A DNA stretch of 64,000 nucleotides. Source: Macrocybe gigantea (Eukaryota > Basidiomycota > Agaricomycetes > Agaricales > Callistosporiaceae). Positions within the stretch are counted from its first letter, which is position 1. Every line of letters begins with the position of its first letter. The position numbers and the translations under genes were made by a program. The notes below the pieces were generated by a model, which did not search any database, had not been told where the DNA came from, and worked only from the letters and a program-made list of their open reading frames with translations. The stretch lies in assembly GCA_011319805.1 (NCBI GenBank), contig SJRY01000229.1:124001-188000 (forward strand), in the 5' to 3' direction. Positions 51,001 to 62,924 of the stretch are shown here, in pieces.

Positions 51001-54000
51001 GTTTGGGCGCAAATGTGCGAGCAGATCCGTCCATGATACGGATACTAATGCAAGTTCGTTCACTCGGTATCACGGATTCGAAAGTCTGTCGAAGTCATTA
51101 CTAGAACGAAAATGAGGTTGTTAATGCCACTTACGCCAGGCGGCGATTTTAAAAAATCTGCGAGATCCATAGTCCAGTCCAAATCCGGATATAGGTTACA
51201 AGTGAAACCGTTCAGAGATATCAACACTCGCGATTCCTTGGAAGCGGACGTTGTAGTCCTCGAGACAAACTGCACTTGCACTATTGGGTGGGTCGTTGAC
51301 AACTAAAAGAACCAGCATGTCAATGGCCGTAAACACCTCCATATCTTCCTACGCACAAGCCTGCGAGGTGCCGTAAGCGAGAAGAACGTTTGATGCATAT
51401 CGGATTGAGTAGGTACGCTGATGTTGGCATCCAACATGTTCACGGAGAGAGCCGTCTCGTTCTGATATGACGATAGAGCGGGGTGAGCGGCCAGGCCGTA
51501 GAAACGAACGCCACACAAACCTTCTCACTCGAACTCGTGGAAGCATCCAGACTCAGGTCAGAAGCCCAACAAATGATAGGGCGCGGGTGGGTATCAATGT
51601 GAGGAACAAACATTCTGACATATCCTAAATGGCAGGTCTGCTAAATGAGAGTGTCTCGACGAATTGCACGCCGTACCTTCGGAGACCGCCACGTGAACTG
51701 TGATACCAGTAGGCCCTGCATCGGCGCCACTGCTGAAGAGGCCAGCACTGCTAGCACGCGATTTGTTGAAGAAGCGACTTCCGATGATACTGTCAGTGCT
51801 CAGTTCGGGATCAGTGACATGTTCAGTCGCCGTAAACTGAGACACATCGTCAGCCCAATACTGCAGACCGTCCAAGGTGTGTTTGGAGATATCCATGCAG
51901 AGGGAAGGAAGATCAAGCCTCAGGCTCAAGGAGCTATGGTCCCCGGACGTAATAGCGGCCCGCGGAAATAGCAGCGACGGGACCGCGTCAGTTGTCAGGT
52001 CGTCTTTTGTACGACTGCGCAACAACAGAGCACCAGACGACAGAAACGATACGGCCTCCGTGAGTCTAGATGGTGCATATGATGCGAGAAATCTTTGACA
52101 TTCTGCCACCAGAATGGCATCCCCAAGGGGGGTTGTTTGGTGCGTTGCAAACCGAACGCTCGCGGCGGGAGGTCGTTCATTGGCGATGGTGATAGCATAG
52201 ACGTCCAGTACGAGTGCCCCTGATCGCAAAGAGCGTCCGGCGGGAGGCGGGCATCGAACTTGCACGCGAATCATTTTCAGATGGGCTTTAAATCTGAGAT
52301 TCGCGCGACCAATTGATCTACGCTGGAGCGGTGCGTTGGGTATTTCGTCACAAGGAAAAGTTGACCAAGTGCTCACCTTTGGAATTACATTATGATATTG
52401 GCCTCTTGGTAAGTAAGTCCCCCGGTCATGATTAGATTCAGCCTCAAATTTATTTTCCGCGACGTCTGGAAAGTTCTCGTCCTCGTTCGGTAACGTGGGA
52501 TGAAGTTCAGGAGAGGCTTGAGGCAAGCTTCCACTTGTTGAAAGTGCAGGCGAGGGAAATCCCTGTTCTTTGAAATGCTGTTCAATCTTTATGGAGGCCA
52601 AGTACTGGAAGAGGCCATGGGGCATCAAGAGCTGGGCCAGGTCCATAAAGAAATGGAGCGGAATAATGTTGATCTCCAGGTCCAATTCCGGTTGTTCTGA
52701 CGATTCCGCCATATGCATAATCGTCTTGAAATTCAGTATCATAGCGGGTGGTGATTTGGACTCGCTCAATTCCTCTGCCGACCAGGCAACACGATCAGGT
52801 GAGCGTAAATGTGATCTAGGAGACCCAAAGATATTGTGATTGGCTCTTTCGCGCTTTCGTTTGCCCTTATAGCGCCATTTGTTCAATTTGATCCCATAGT
52901 CTTCGTGCTTCGTATCTGTCCAGTCAATGACCTCAAAAGTGGGAAGATAAGCTTCAGATCCGGGATTTGGAGGGAAAGGAGGGTGAAAATGTTCACGTTG
53001 ATATTGTAAGGGGAGATGGTAGTCTGTGATTAGAATGGGGCTTGACTTGGTAGACCCTATTTTGGTAGACGAGGTGGAAGATGCGGTAAAGAAGAAGGCG
53101 CAAATGTCTTGCAGTTTAAAACTCAGATCCGTGGTGGTAGTAGGGAGGGAAGACGGCTCCGATCTCAGCATTGGCTCTTGTGGCTTTTTACCAAAAAGCG
53201 CGGAAGTGGACAGGCTGTCGAAATGCAACCGAAGATAATCATAACCAAGGGGTGGGGGTAGTAGTGGCTTCTCATAGAAAGAATTGAGCAAGGTCCGCTG
53301 TCGGGCAGATTCCGCCATCGATGGACAGAAGAGCAGTAAGATCACGATGCCGCGTATCTCTGCCTCCACTGCCACGATACGAGAATTTATTGTCGAAGAC
53401 ACTGGATTCACGCCGGAACGTCCGTTTCCACCAAGATGTCTGGAAAAGGCTTCTAGAAAAGAAGAAATCTTACGGATATGCCAAGCCTTCAGAGCACATG
53501 CCAGGACGCCAGCGGCAAAATGAAGGTGCAATGTTTCATTATTGCATGTGTTCTCGAGCGCTGCTTGAGAGTCCAATGATATAGGGGAGCCTTTGTCGCT
53601 AGTCGAAGCTTGGAACGTAAAAGAAAGCTCCAGTGGCGTCGAGCCGCTGGAGATGATTATATCCTCCTCATTAATATTGTCGTTAAATGGATCGTTATCG
53701 TGCGACGGTTCTTCGGGAATAGGGACCGAAGACATAGCGCTATGATACATGCTGCTTGCAGCCATATCTGAGGTCACGCTGGACAGCGGTGGAAGGTAGG
53801 CGAGCGACTGGGACATGTGGAATTGAACTTCTTCATCCAGCGATGACGTTGAAGATGACGCTGACGAGTATGGATAACCCGACAAAGGATTAGACGGGGG
53901 ATCCGCATGAGTTCGTCGAGTTGAGCTGGGGTCTTGAGGCATTTGAAGTTGGCGAACGGTAATTATGAAATTGAAGACCGACAATTTGCGCGACACTACT

Positions 54001-54818
54001 ACACTCTCGGTTTGAGCTCCACGAACGTCCCCTTCTGTACGGAAGCGGATATCAGGTATGGAGATAGTTAAGCTCATATTTCCAGGATGCACAATGGTGA
54101 CTTTCGTATCCCGGGCGTCGAACTCGAACCGTGCAAACAGTCGTTCGATGAAGGACGCAAAAAGAGACACACCAGCAGGGTCTAAATCTGCAGACGTCGC
54201 CTCGATTTCCGTCGCCTGAGACGAGTCTGGTCCCAGACCACCAGGGACATTGGCAGAGGCGTCGCTTTGTGAAGCCAATACGACGGGGTCAGTTGAAGCT
54301 CCTGGATGCGGAACATCTTCGGCAGAAAGTTCTTCGTGAATGAACGACTCGGCCATAGATGCAACAGACTGTGCCAAATTGGTGCTTGTCACATTTTGCT
54401 CCCAGTCGGGGCGAACGTGAAAGGTCAGTTGAAGAGACTCCATAACAACACCCAAACTCGACGTTAACGGATTGGGCCATGGAATGCGGGCAGTAATTGA
54501 GGATGCAAATCCGTCATGGAGAACCAACGGATAGTCTGACAGCAGATCATTGATAGCCTATGTGAATTGTTAGTACGTGCAGGGGGCTTTCCAGCATCTC
54601 ATCGTACTCACTTCATGATTCAACTCCAAGTCACTGACTTGTACGTAGCCTGCCCCGATTTGAGAATCGATCTGGCGTTGGTCGAGCTGACCAGGCTTCA
54701 GAAAATGACCCAAAGATTTCCTTAACACAAACGAGATGAACCGGCGTTGGAGATTAGTTGGAAAAGCGAAGTTTAGAGATGGGAACCGAGGAATCCAGGA
54801 CGAGTACCACTGAGACAT
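48090..54818 (-). CDS. ATG2: Autophagy lipid-transfer protein Atg2
   Basis: Bridge-like lipid-transfer protein that feeds the growing autophagosome with phospholipid together with Atg9 and Atg18. The start at 54818 gives MSQWYSSWIPRFPSLNFAFP, then RRFISFVLRKSLGHFLKPGQ and QIDSQIGAGYVQVSDLELNH, the chorein N-terminal domain. A very long exon (about 51640-54527) holds the middle, including GVVMESLQLTFHV and FIERLFARFEFDARDTKVTI. The C-terminal part has VDVISGVAPIRSVVNVGSGL, DLILLPIAQYKKDGRIVRGI and QKGTTAFVKSTATEAVKMGA, the conserved Atg2 CAD/C-terminal amphipathic region. The last exon ends GLHNTLDPNIRHETEAKYKQ, stop at 48090. About twelve exons. Confidence 0.95.
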
Positions 54819-54982
54819 TGTGGCGAGGTAGAGCGGTGGCGGAAGGCAGGAAACGCGGCACCCAACGGTGAGAGCATTTATCTTGCGAGCTCTTGCCAAG
54901 CGACCATGACGCAGGGATCTGTATTTGGTGTTGATTGCCTCGCCTTCTTATGGAACGATAAATACAGCCTACAGTACATGAA

Positions 54983-56439
54983 TTACGGCGGTGTGCAAGA
55001 GAAATGACATTCATCAGCGGTAGTATATATGAATCCTTCGTTTAGCAGGAAGTTTATCGAAGATCTGGAAATGGGGTGAGGGCGGCTGAATTGTAGAGCA
55101 AACCTGGTCCACTTACGAAAAAATTTCTTCCGTCATATCTCTGTGCTTGTTCTTCAGACTTTGTATGATAACGTCGACGGAAACACCTTCCTCATTCGCT
55201 CTGGGTATCTGATCAGAGATAGAAGGATATAGCGATTTGTGCTGATCCCCAGCTTGCTGGATGCAAAGCAGGATATTTCTCTCTAGCAAGCTCAAATGCG
55301 AGTATGGATCTCGCTTGGCCATACGGGATCTGACGGGGGATATGTTTGAAAGACATGCCGAGAGAGAACAACGAGATCCTTACACCGGACTTGACCAGGA
55401 CGCACGAGTGGAAGGAGCGGTCTCCGTCCGCACCTGCGAATTGGTTCCATAATTCTCGTTCTGCGACTGTCTAACAGGCCTCCTTCGACCATCAACATGC
55501 CTCATAGGAGCTCGTGTATGGCCGTGTGGGATTTCCCCGATAGAAAGATCGCGACCAAATTGAGAGACAAGCATGGGCTGATTTGTATCCACGTCACCGC
55601 TTTCTCCTCCACTCTCTTCAGAATCATCGGCTGTAAGGTCAATAAGGCCAGCGCCATTACTTTGGTAGGTCATGTCCTCTTTTTCCCCACCGGGACGGCG
55701 AATTGTAGGCGATTGCGACTGCTCCGCCGATTCTTGCACCGCATCACTGAGCGGACGTCCATAAAGAGTAGCGTGGGGTAGGTCGGGTGGACCGCGCTCA
55801 TAATGCAGGGTGTCTGCGATTACACGCAGGATGTGGTAGTACGGTTGGTAGGGATTCGAAACTAGTGTTATTTTGCCATCAGCGAGATCGATGCTTCGAC
55901 AATCGTGGTAGGCCTTGAGCTTCCCGACAACGCACACATAAGGAAAATTGCTCAATTTGAAGGTGAGGCAGGTGGCGCAATTCCAAATCTCGATGTGATG
56001 ACTTACGAGGCTCCCTCAAGGTCAAGCCCATATTCCTGATCGTCGTCACCCGTAATCCATTTTCGGGCCTTGATTTTCCCGGTCCCGTCATCCAAGTCGT
56101 AATCTATCCATCGAGAATACTTATCCCGGAAACTGAGATTGGCAACCAGCACGAACTGGCTTGGCATGAATCATAGTTGTCTTTGGAAAAAAGGAATCTG
56201 GAAGCTCACCTTCTCAAGCACTCGATCGTCAATTTTGAAGGGGGCACTATTGTGCATTCGTGTCGCCGCCAGCAGTTGGGAAACGGTGACATGACGCACG
56301 GCTTTCCCGACGTCGAACCGTGGAGGTTCCTGCTCAGGCTATGCTCAGCAGACAAGATGGCACCATCATAACACGCCAAGTTTCGCACGTACGGAAGAAT
56401 ACATGGAGTCATCGGGAAACGATGCAGTGATCTGCATTG
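54983..56439 (-). CDS. RPA32-like paralogue of replication protein A subunit 2
   Basis: About 390 residues, built like RPA32. The start at 56439 gives MQITASFPDDSMYSSPEQEP. The OB fold is RHVTVSQLLAATRMHNSAPF, VLVANLSFRDKYSRWIDYD, DGTGKIKARKWITGDDDQEY, NFPYVCVVGKLKAYHDCRSI and PYQPYYHILRVIADTLHYER. The winged-helix end is LERNILLCIQQAGDQ, EEGVSVDVIIQSLKNKHRDM and INFLLNEGFIYTTADECHFS. Between the two lies a linker of about 120 residues, much longer than in RPA2, with GLIDLTADDSEES (near 55612-55655), a hydrophobic-acidic run resembling a SUMO-interacting motif. All introns are GT-AG and all parts join without a break, so the gene looks intact. It lies head-to-tail 134 bp downstream of RPA2. 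It might instead be a Stn1-type OB/winged-helix protein, but the blocks are closer to RPA32. Confidence 0.88.
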
Positions 56440-56573
56440 AGCTGGAGGGCAGAGGCGTACAAATTCAAATTCAATTGTCAGTTGAGCTAAGTACAGAGTA
56501 GGTTAGGCCATCTCCGATCAATCAGCATGACACCGAGAGATACACATTACACCAGACACCGAGTACTGATACA

Positions 56574-57702
56574 TCACGAAGAAACTTCAAAATGCGAGTC
56601 ATCTATTGTTGTGTATACAGCGCCTTCGTCCATTAATTTGTCCAAAGCATCGCTGTCAGAGAAACATGAGTTTTTTTTTTTTTGTTTTTGTGCGAAGTGT
56701 CGCGTAGCATTGATCCTACCTAATTTTGTTTGCATCCCCGTATTTGCTGACAGCTCTTGTGATGTCTGACACATGTATACCCATATCACCTTTGGGTTGT
56801 TCGTTGAGAAACTTGAGAATGGCACGGTGCAAAGCAGGGTAGTGCGAAAATTGATCATTTATGGCTGAGGGCTGAGATGGATTTGAGTAAGCAGACGTAT
56901 CACGAGTCGTGACTGCTGGCGCGTCGGGGTTGTGATTGTACGGCTGGAGGATGATACAGTGAATAAGACGACACGTAGAAGGGATGCAGCATACAGGCCC
57001 TCGTTCGATTGTTAGAGTAACAGCGATGCACTCCAGGATATGGAAGTATATTTCATGCGGATCGCGCACGACTTTGATGTGGTTCGCATTAATATATCGT
57101 TTGTTTCCGAATGTTTTCAGGGAGCCTGTTACTCTAACGTTCATTCCCTGACTGTTCCGGCATCAAGGGAAACGGAGAACACGAAGAGAAGAGATTAAGC
57201 GCACTCGATTCCACCCCATTTCGCTACATCCTCTTCGCTTGTAGAATCAATCCAGTGACGCGTTTCAATACGACCTGTCCCATCCTCGATCCAGTATACT
57301 GAGTTTGTCGTTTGGGTTTGTATGTTCGTTACTTGGCCTACAATGGTAATCTTTCGCACATCAGATTCGGGACTAGAATGAAATGCCCAGATGATTACCT
57401 GCCCAACTTCCGCATCGTCCACCATCCATTCAGCGTCGGTATGCGCCTGGGTGGCCTTGACGACTTGCGCGACTGTGAGAGGGCGTAACGAATGCGATGT
57501 ATCTTTGTTCTACGAGAGAATGATTGCTTGTTAGCCTCATGCAAATACTGCTGCCGAAGGCTTACTCTCAGGCCACCTGGGCTGCCGCTGGCGCTGTACG
57601 GCGATCCCTGTACATAACCGCCGCCACCATAGTAATCATTGACTTGAAGATGTCACTAAGCAAGGACACGAGATATGCGTGCATAGACGTACATTGGCTC
57701 AT
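56574..57702 (-). CDS. RPA2: Replication protein A 32 kDa subunit
   Basis: Middle subunit of the single-stranded DNA-binding RPA trimer. The start at 57702 gives MSQ, then after an intron FNDYYGGGGYVQGSPYSASG, the Gly/Ser-rich N-terminal phosphorylation region. The OB fold has DAEVGQVIIWAFHSSPESDV, KITIVGQVTNIQTQTTNSVY, WIEDGTGRIETRHWIDSTSE and MNVRVTGSLKTFGNKRYINA, then DPHEIYFHILECIAVTLTIE. The winged helix has HRAILKFLNEQPKGDMGIHV and, after the last intron (donor GTAGGA, acceptor CTGACAG), SDALDKLMDEGAVYTTIDDS ending HFEVSS. Length is near normal (about 270 residues). That last intron contains a long A tract on the coding strand (T13 on plus at about 56668). Confidence 0.93.
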
Positions 57703-57888
57703 CGTCTTGTAGGCTAGGTAGCTTGTTCGTACGACGCGTCAAGACGACAAATAAATGAAAAGACGTCACGCGAGTTTGACCGTGTATGCTTATCTAATCA
57801 CAGGTAATGACCCAAAACATGAGCCTAAGCATTGGAGTGGAGAGAATTCATTATATGGCTATTATTAACATAGATTCCATGCGTTTTT

Positions 57889-60800
57889 TCACTGACAATA
57901 CGCAGAACAGATACGACTCAAACCTTTGCCGACGCCGTCCAGTACCTTTTTACGCGCCTCTGTCACTCTTTTCGCGACTCCGACCAAGAAGTCCTGGTCA
58001 ATCTGCACCCAGAATTAGAGACATAGTAGTATTCATGGAAAGCCACGGACCTCGGCTGAGATATTGCTTTTTTCGACAAGAGTCTTCCGACTATCGGCAG
58101 AGCCCTGTGCCTCACCGAGTTTGAGTAGGTCGGCGGAGATGTCTTGTAGCACAGCGACAGCGTCAGCCCGTAGCGTCTTGAATGACGAAGCGAGCTGTGA
58201 GATAAAAAAAAATGAACCACGAGTGTCAACATAGAAACACGTCAACCCGAACCGCTCCAAGTTTGTGCATTTTTACGACGGATGGCGACTTGAAACGAAG
58301 CGTCTCAATCGCGAAAAGTAACAAGGCCTGCAATCAGTTGTCAACATGACGTCCGTTCAGCTTCACATTGCCGATGCCAACCTCCTGTGCTAATGTTGCG
58401 ACATGCAGGGCGGGAACGGGAGAAGCGGAGGCCCGGACATCTAGGAAGCGCTTGCCTAACTCTGACGCGCAGCGCAACGACAGAGATCAGATATGACAAA
58501 TAGCCAATCAAAAGCCACCCTCACTATCGAAATGTCCATGGACAATATCAGGAGCATCTGTTGGCGGCGGACATTCTTCGTCTTTCTTACCATTTGTAGC
58601 TGCTCCATTCAAAGCTTGCAGATCTACGCCTTTGAGTGGATGCCCTGTCTTTTGTTCCGTTTGTTTCGCGGCTTCAGCCAGCACCACAACGGCAGGTGGG
58701 CGGATGTAGTCGTGGTATGGGCCGAGCCAAGTAGCAAGAGCATATGCAAATGCCGCGAAGTCACGTTCGTCCGCTGTGAGCTGGCACGAGATCAGCTGTG
58801 ATGCTCGGCAGAGAAATATTCCTACGCACCTCCGAAAGTTCTTCTTCGTCCTTTTCAGCGAGGCGTTCCTTCAGAGATGGTTTGTCTCTTTGATTCACAT
58901 TCTGTTTTGGACGATCTCCGATCAAGAGCTTCTCCTCCACTGTATCGTCAAGGTCACTTCCTTGCTGGAGAGCTCTGACGTACAGTTTGAGGAATGACCG
59001 GAGCCAACCAAGCTAAATGCCTCATTAGAGATATGATGAACCGGTGATTAGCAGCTAGTCTCACCTTTTCGGGCCCGTCGAACAACTGAGTCTGCTTATC
59101 TATCCCAGGGATTATTCTGGGCTGGTAGTTAGAAAGAATAGAGTGGTCCCTGTTGTCATAATGCACTGAACTAAAATATAACGAACAATCCCGTCGAGAG
59201 TGTTATTGACTCACCACGGTCGAAGACAAATTTAAGTTCAATGAGCTCCATATCGATGATATCTGAAGTAATTTGCTCATGTGTCAAACGCATACGAAGA
59301 TGTTCCATCTTCATGAGATCCCGCTGTAGAGAATTGTCCAGGCGATCTTCGAAGCCAATGAATTCCGGAATCTAAAGTACGTATATTGACTTGAGAATTG
59401 TACTTGGGATCGCTGTCCGGTAGAAAAGTATTCACCTGGGAATATTTTTCGGCAGTAAATGCTCGAACCACGAAATCACCCGTCTAATACACGTCCAGGC
59501 ATGAGTCAGATTGTAACAACAGTCACAGAAGAAAACAAACGTCTTGCGAATTACTGAGGTAAATCTGGGTGGCCTCTAGGCATTCACTAGCCCACGTCAA
59601 ATCTCCTGTGGAGGCCAAGGAGAATGTTGACGCCCTCGAAAGTGCAAAATGAGAGAGTGTATCGTTTTGGATTTGTTTTATTTGTAGGTTACGGTAATGT
59701 TCCAGGGCCAAAGACGGAGCGCCTGGTAATCCACGTAAATTAGATGGTACAGCCCGATGCCGCGTTGGGACGTACCTAGCAATCGATATATTCGAACAAG
59801 CAACAAACGAGCTTGGAAAGAATGCTTGCTCTTTGTCAGGGCAAATTCCAGGACTGCAGCAGCATCGAAGAGGTGTGCGTCATCCGCCGTCAGCTTCCAA
59901 AGGTTGATCAATGCGTTGCCAGCCAGAAGAACAAGGTCATCAGCCGGTTGGAGCTCGGTCGTGGCCAGATCGACTCCTAACTTCAAACCCTCTAGGTAAT
60001 GTTTAAGGTAGAGCGTGACGCGCTGAGATTCCGCCTCTACGCTCAGCTCAGCCTCTGATAGCGAGTAGCGCAGGAGTTTGACTGCGTTGATTACTCGCCA
60101 CAACTCGTTTAGAGTTTCCTTTCAGCGAGATTTAGTGCCGATCGAGTACAAGATCCGTAACACTTACAAACGAAGAGACATGGCTATCCAAGAAAGTCGT
60201 CCAGCTAGACAACTCCTCCGATTCCAATACCAGATAAGGTTTCAAGTCCTCAAAACAGCAGGCTTTATCCCCGAATTTCTCGAAGTACGCCTTCATTTGT
60301 TCCACCAGCCGTGATGGTTCTAGAGTGAAATATGAACAGATATCTGAGACGTATCCTCTGCGCAGCTTTACCTGAGAGACCATGGTGCCGCGCACGGCAT
60401 TCCAGTTCCAGAAGGGCTAGAGTAGCGGAGCGATCTTTGGGACCGTCCTCTTCTACCAGCTGGGTAAACAGCACGCGTGTTTTCAACATGTGTTCACGAC
60501 ATTTGCCCTCTGCCTCGGCTGAAGGAGGCTCCGTTCCAGCAGTTAAATAACAGAAAGTAGCCTCCAAAATTGAAAGGAATTCCAGCCAATTACGACTCCT
60601 GTTCACTTGGCTGTCAGAAAAAGGCTGTTTATAAGTGATAGACGCATTGACTTCTTGTCAACAATCCTCATTTCCGCAATTGCAGCCTCTTCCTGAATCA
60701 TGCCTCTAGACCTCCAGATCGCCCGGCGAAGTTCATCACACGACAGGTTCGTATCACAGATACTCTTGCCCACCTCGCTATCCAGGAGTTTATGGGCTTC

Positions 60801-61696
60801 GTCCAATAGATCCAGTTTCTGCAGAACGGATAGATGAAGATAGAACCGGTCCGCGCTGAGATGGGGTGGTGTCGATGAAGATGAAAGCATTCTGTGTGCC
60901 AATTGGTACAGAATTGGTCGCATGCTCTCAGGGGTAGTGATGTCATCGGCCTAGATGAGAGTATAAGATGTTCAAGTAAACACAAAAAGGAATATTTTCC
61001 AACGCACTTGAAGGATAGCACTTATGACACTCCAATAGATGTACCTATCATCTTTAAATTGCTTGTGCATCTTGGTCGCGATCTATTCAAAGGACTGAGA
61101 TATAAGGCTTCTGACCGCAAAGTTGATTGCTTACCTGCTGTGCGGACTTCCATTGGCCTGCCCGAACATTAGCGAAAAACGTTTGCGCACCCAGCTCTTC
61201 ATTCAGAGGCTGCTGTTTGAAGGCTTCCTCGAACATGGTGACCATGTCTTTATCTAAAATCAGATGGAATATACTTGTCAAATCTCCGAATCCATGGCAT
61301 ATTCATCGCGAACTTACGCCGACCCAACCCTCGAAGAACATGCATCATAGCCGTCAGCACTGCGTCGCCCGTCGGCTTCAATTCTAGCACTTCGTCGCAG
61401 AGTACTAGCGATTCTTCTACTTTTTGGGACCGAACTAGTGCCAACGCCTTCAGCGCCTAGATGGCATAGACATGTCAGAGCCTAACTACGCGTCCAAAGG
61501 AAAGCACCTTACTTTTAACAGGTCGCTTTTGGGATGCTTCTTTAACAGCTTGTTACAAGCCACGATGGCGGCTTTATTTGACCCGGTGTCCAGGGCATCT
61601 GTCGAGAGTCTGTATAGCCAGCGAGAAATAATGATAGTGTAGGTGAAGAAGCTGACCGTAGATGGGACGAATTTGGCGGTCAAAGGCAGCGGACAT
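57889..61696 (-). CDS. MDM20: NatB auxiliary subunit Mdm20 (NAA25)
   Basis: Ribosome-anchoring, TPR-rich partner of the Nat3/NAA20 catalytic subunit in N-terminal acetyltransferase B. The start at 61696 gives MSAAFDRQIRPIY, joined by an intron to DALDTGSNKAAIVACNKLLK, then KHPKSDLLK and ALALVRSQKVEESLVLCDEV. TPR-like helices follow: EEAFKQQPLNEELGAQTFFA, FYLHLSVLQKLDLLDEAHKL, DSEVGKSICDTNLSCDELRR. The Mdm20 core has SLSEAELSVEAESQRVTLYL, LALEHYRNLQIKQIQNDTLS and TGDFVVRAFTAEKYSQ. The end has PGIDKQTQLFDGPEK, RDFAAFAYALATWLGPYHDY and TLRADAVAVLQDISADLLKL, finishing DGVGKGLSRICSAYCQ. More than twelve short introns; those I tested are in phase. Divergent from NCE101 across 177 bp. Confidence 0.91.
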
Positions 61697-61873
61697 TCCC
61701 AACAACTTCGAGGAGATGGTATCAGAACTGCAGATTCGGAAGGACTAGTAGAGTCGACGGTCACGGTATAGTTGCGAGTGGGAGTAACCGATCATTTATG
61801 TACCAAAAAAATTTGATTATTTAATTACACGCTCCCATTGGTTCCGACCGCCACGCCTTTCCGTCTCATAGCC
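61697..61873. promoter_or_regulatory. Divergent promoter, MDM20 / NCE101
   Basis: These 177 bp lie between opposite start codons, with an AT-rich patch at 61796-61830. Confidence 0.5.
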
Positions 61874-62115
61874 ATGCCCCCTGCCTTGCTTTCACGGTAA
61901 GCCTTTGTTGCTACCTGGCCCCGCTCCTCTGACGAGTCTCCAGCTGGTTAGATCCATTGTTGGGCGCATTCACGGGTTTCTTCGCCTATTATCTCTACGA
62001 AACTCACCCGAGGACCGAGCTTCCGCCCGAGCAGAGATTGTCCGCGCTTCTCAAGTGGAAATGGTCTAAAAACCGACAAAGACTACATAATCAGGCCGGG
62101 GGTGACATCGCGTAG
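61874..62115 (+). CDS. NCE101: Nce101-like small membrane protein (64 aa)
   Basis: A tiny two-exon gene, too short to stand out as an open frame. Exon 1 (61874-61896) encodes MPPALLSR and an intron of about 54 nt (donor GTAAGC, acceptor CTCCAG) leads to WLDPLLGAFTGFFAYYLYET and HPRTELPPEQRLSALLKWKW; stop at 62115. One hydrophobic helix (DPLLGAFTGFFAYYLY) is followed by a basic tail with SKNRQRL. The pattern LLSRxLDPLLxxxxGxxxYYLYE is that of fungal Nce101, a small protein first linked to export of galectin-like proteins lacking signal peptides; its precise role is unclear. Confidence 0.78.
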
Positions 62116-62299
62116 CGTGTCGTGGCTGGTATTGCTCTCCATTACGTGCAATCCGGTTTTCTGAGCATGAATAGCATTGTGCACCAACACGCACGGAAAC
62201 GTGCAGGATCATCGATTAGCCGAGGTGGATTAGTATTGCCTTGGGACATTCACTTGTGCAATATTTCGGCCGTAAATTTAATGCCCGCCCGACAATTCT

Positions 62300-62835
62300 T
62301 CATTGCTGCGTCAACGCGTCCTGCAGCGCCGACATCACACCGCGGAACACAGCCTGCCTATTTTGCCTACTGCCCTCATCATCTGAATGCCTGCGAAGAG
62401 AAAGGCCAACAATGATGCTCCGGCGCGAGCCTTCAGTAGAGCCGTGGCCCTCCGCAGTCCAGACCATGGTGGCAATCTGAGAGGCGTAGATCGAGTACAG
62501 GGTTTTCATTTCATCAGAGGGGGCACTCCCAAACAAGGTGGTCAATTCGATCGCAGGGGATGGGGATGGCAAAGTGGGATCGTCAGATGCCGCGCCATCT
62601 GGTATTGGAGGTTCAGAGTGAGAGGTTTGGACGGCGTCGGGGATGGTTGCCTGGATCTGAATTGCTTCTTCATTGAACACCAACGCATGTGGCCGGGGGA
62701 TGACAAACGACGTACAAGTGACCCGACCTTTCCAGACTGGGTAACCAGCACCAGGATGCGATCCGCATAAGGCTGTATCACTATCTGTGTAGAATGACCT
62801 GCTAGGACCTTGGAAAGCTGCTTTGGGACGATCAT
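62300..62835 (-). CDS. Proteasome assembly chaperone 3-like protein
   Basis: Two exons (62712-62835 and 62300-62667) separated by a 44-nt intron encode 163 residues. Seen: MIVPKQLSKVLAGHSTQIVI, QPYADRILVLVTQSGKVGSL, then QAIQIQATIPDAVQTS, AIELTTLFGSAPSDEMKTLY and SIYASQIATMVWTAEGHGST, with SIIVGLSLRR and QAVFRGVMSALQDAL at the end. The beta-rich N-terminal half (RILVLVTQxGKVGxL) and ASQIAT..W fit the PSMG3/Pba3-type chaperone that helps build the 20S alpha ring. The donor used is GTCGTT; the stronger-looking GTACGT four bases earlier is out of phase. Divergent from MED16 across 89 bp or less. Confidence 0.8.
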
Positions 62836-62924
62836 TGAGGTTTATGGGATCGCCCAAAGGTCATTGGGATTACGTAAGGGTGAATGGTCAACGTAACGCG
62901 TCAATTTTGTACCAACCAACCATC

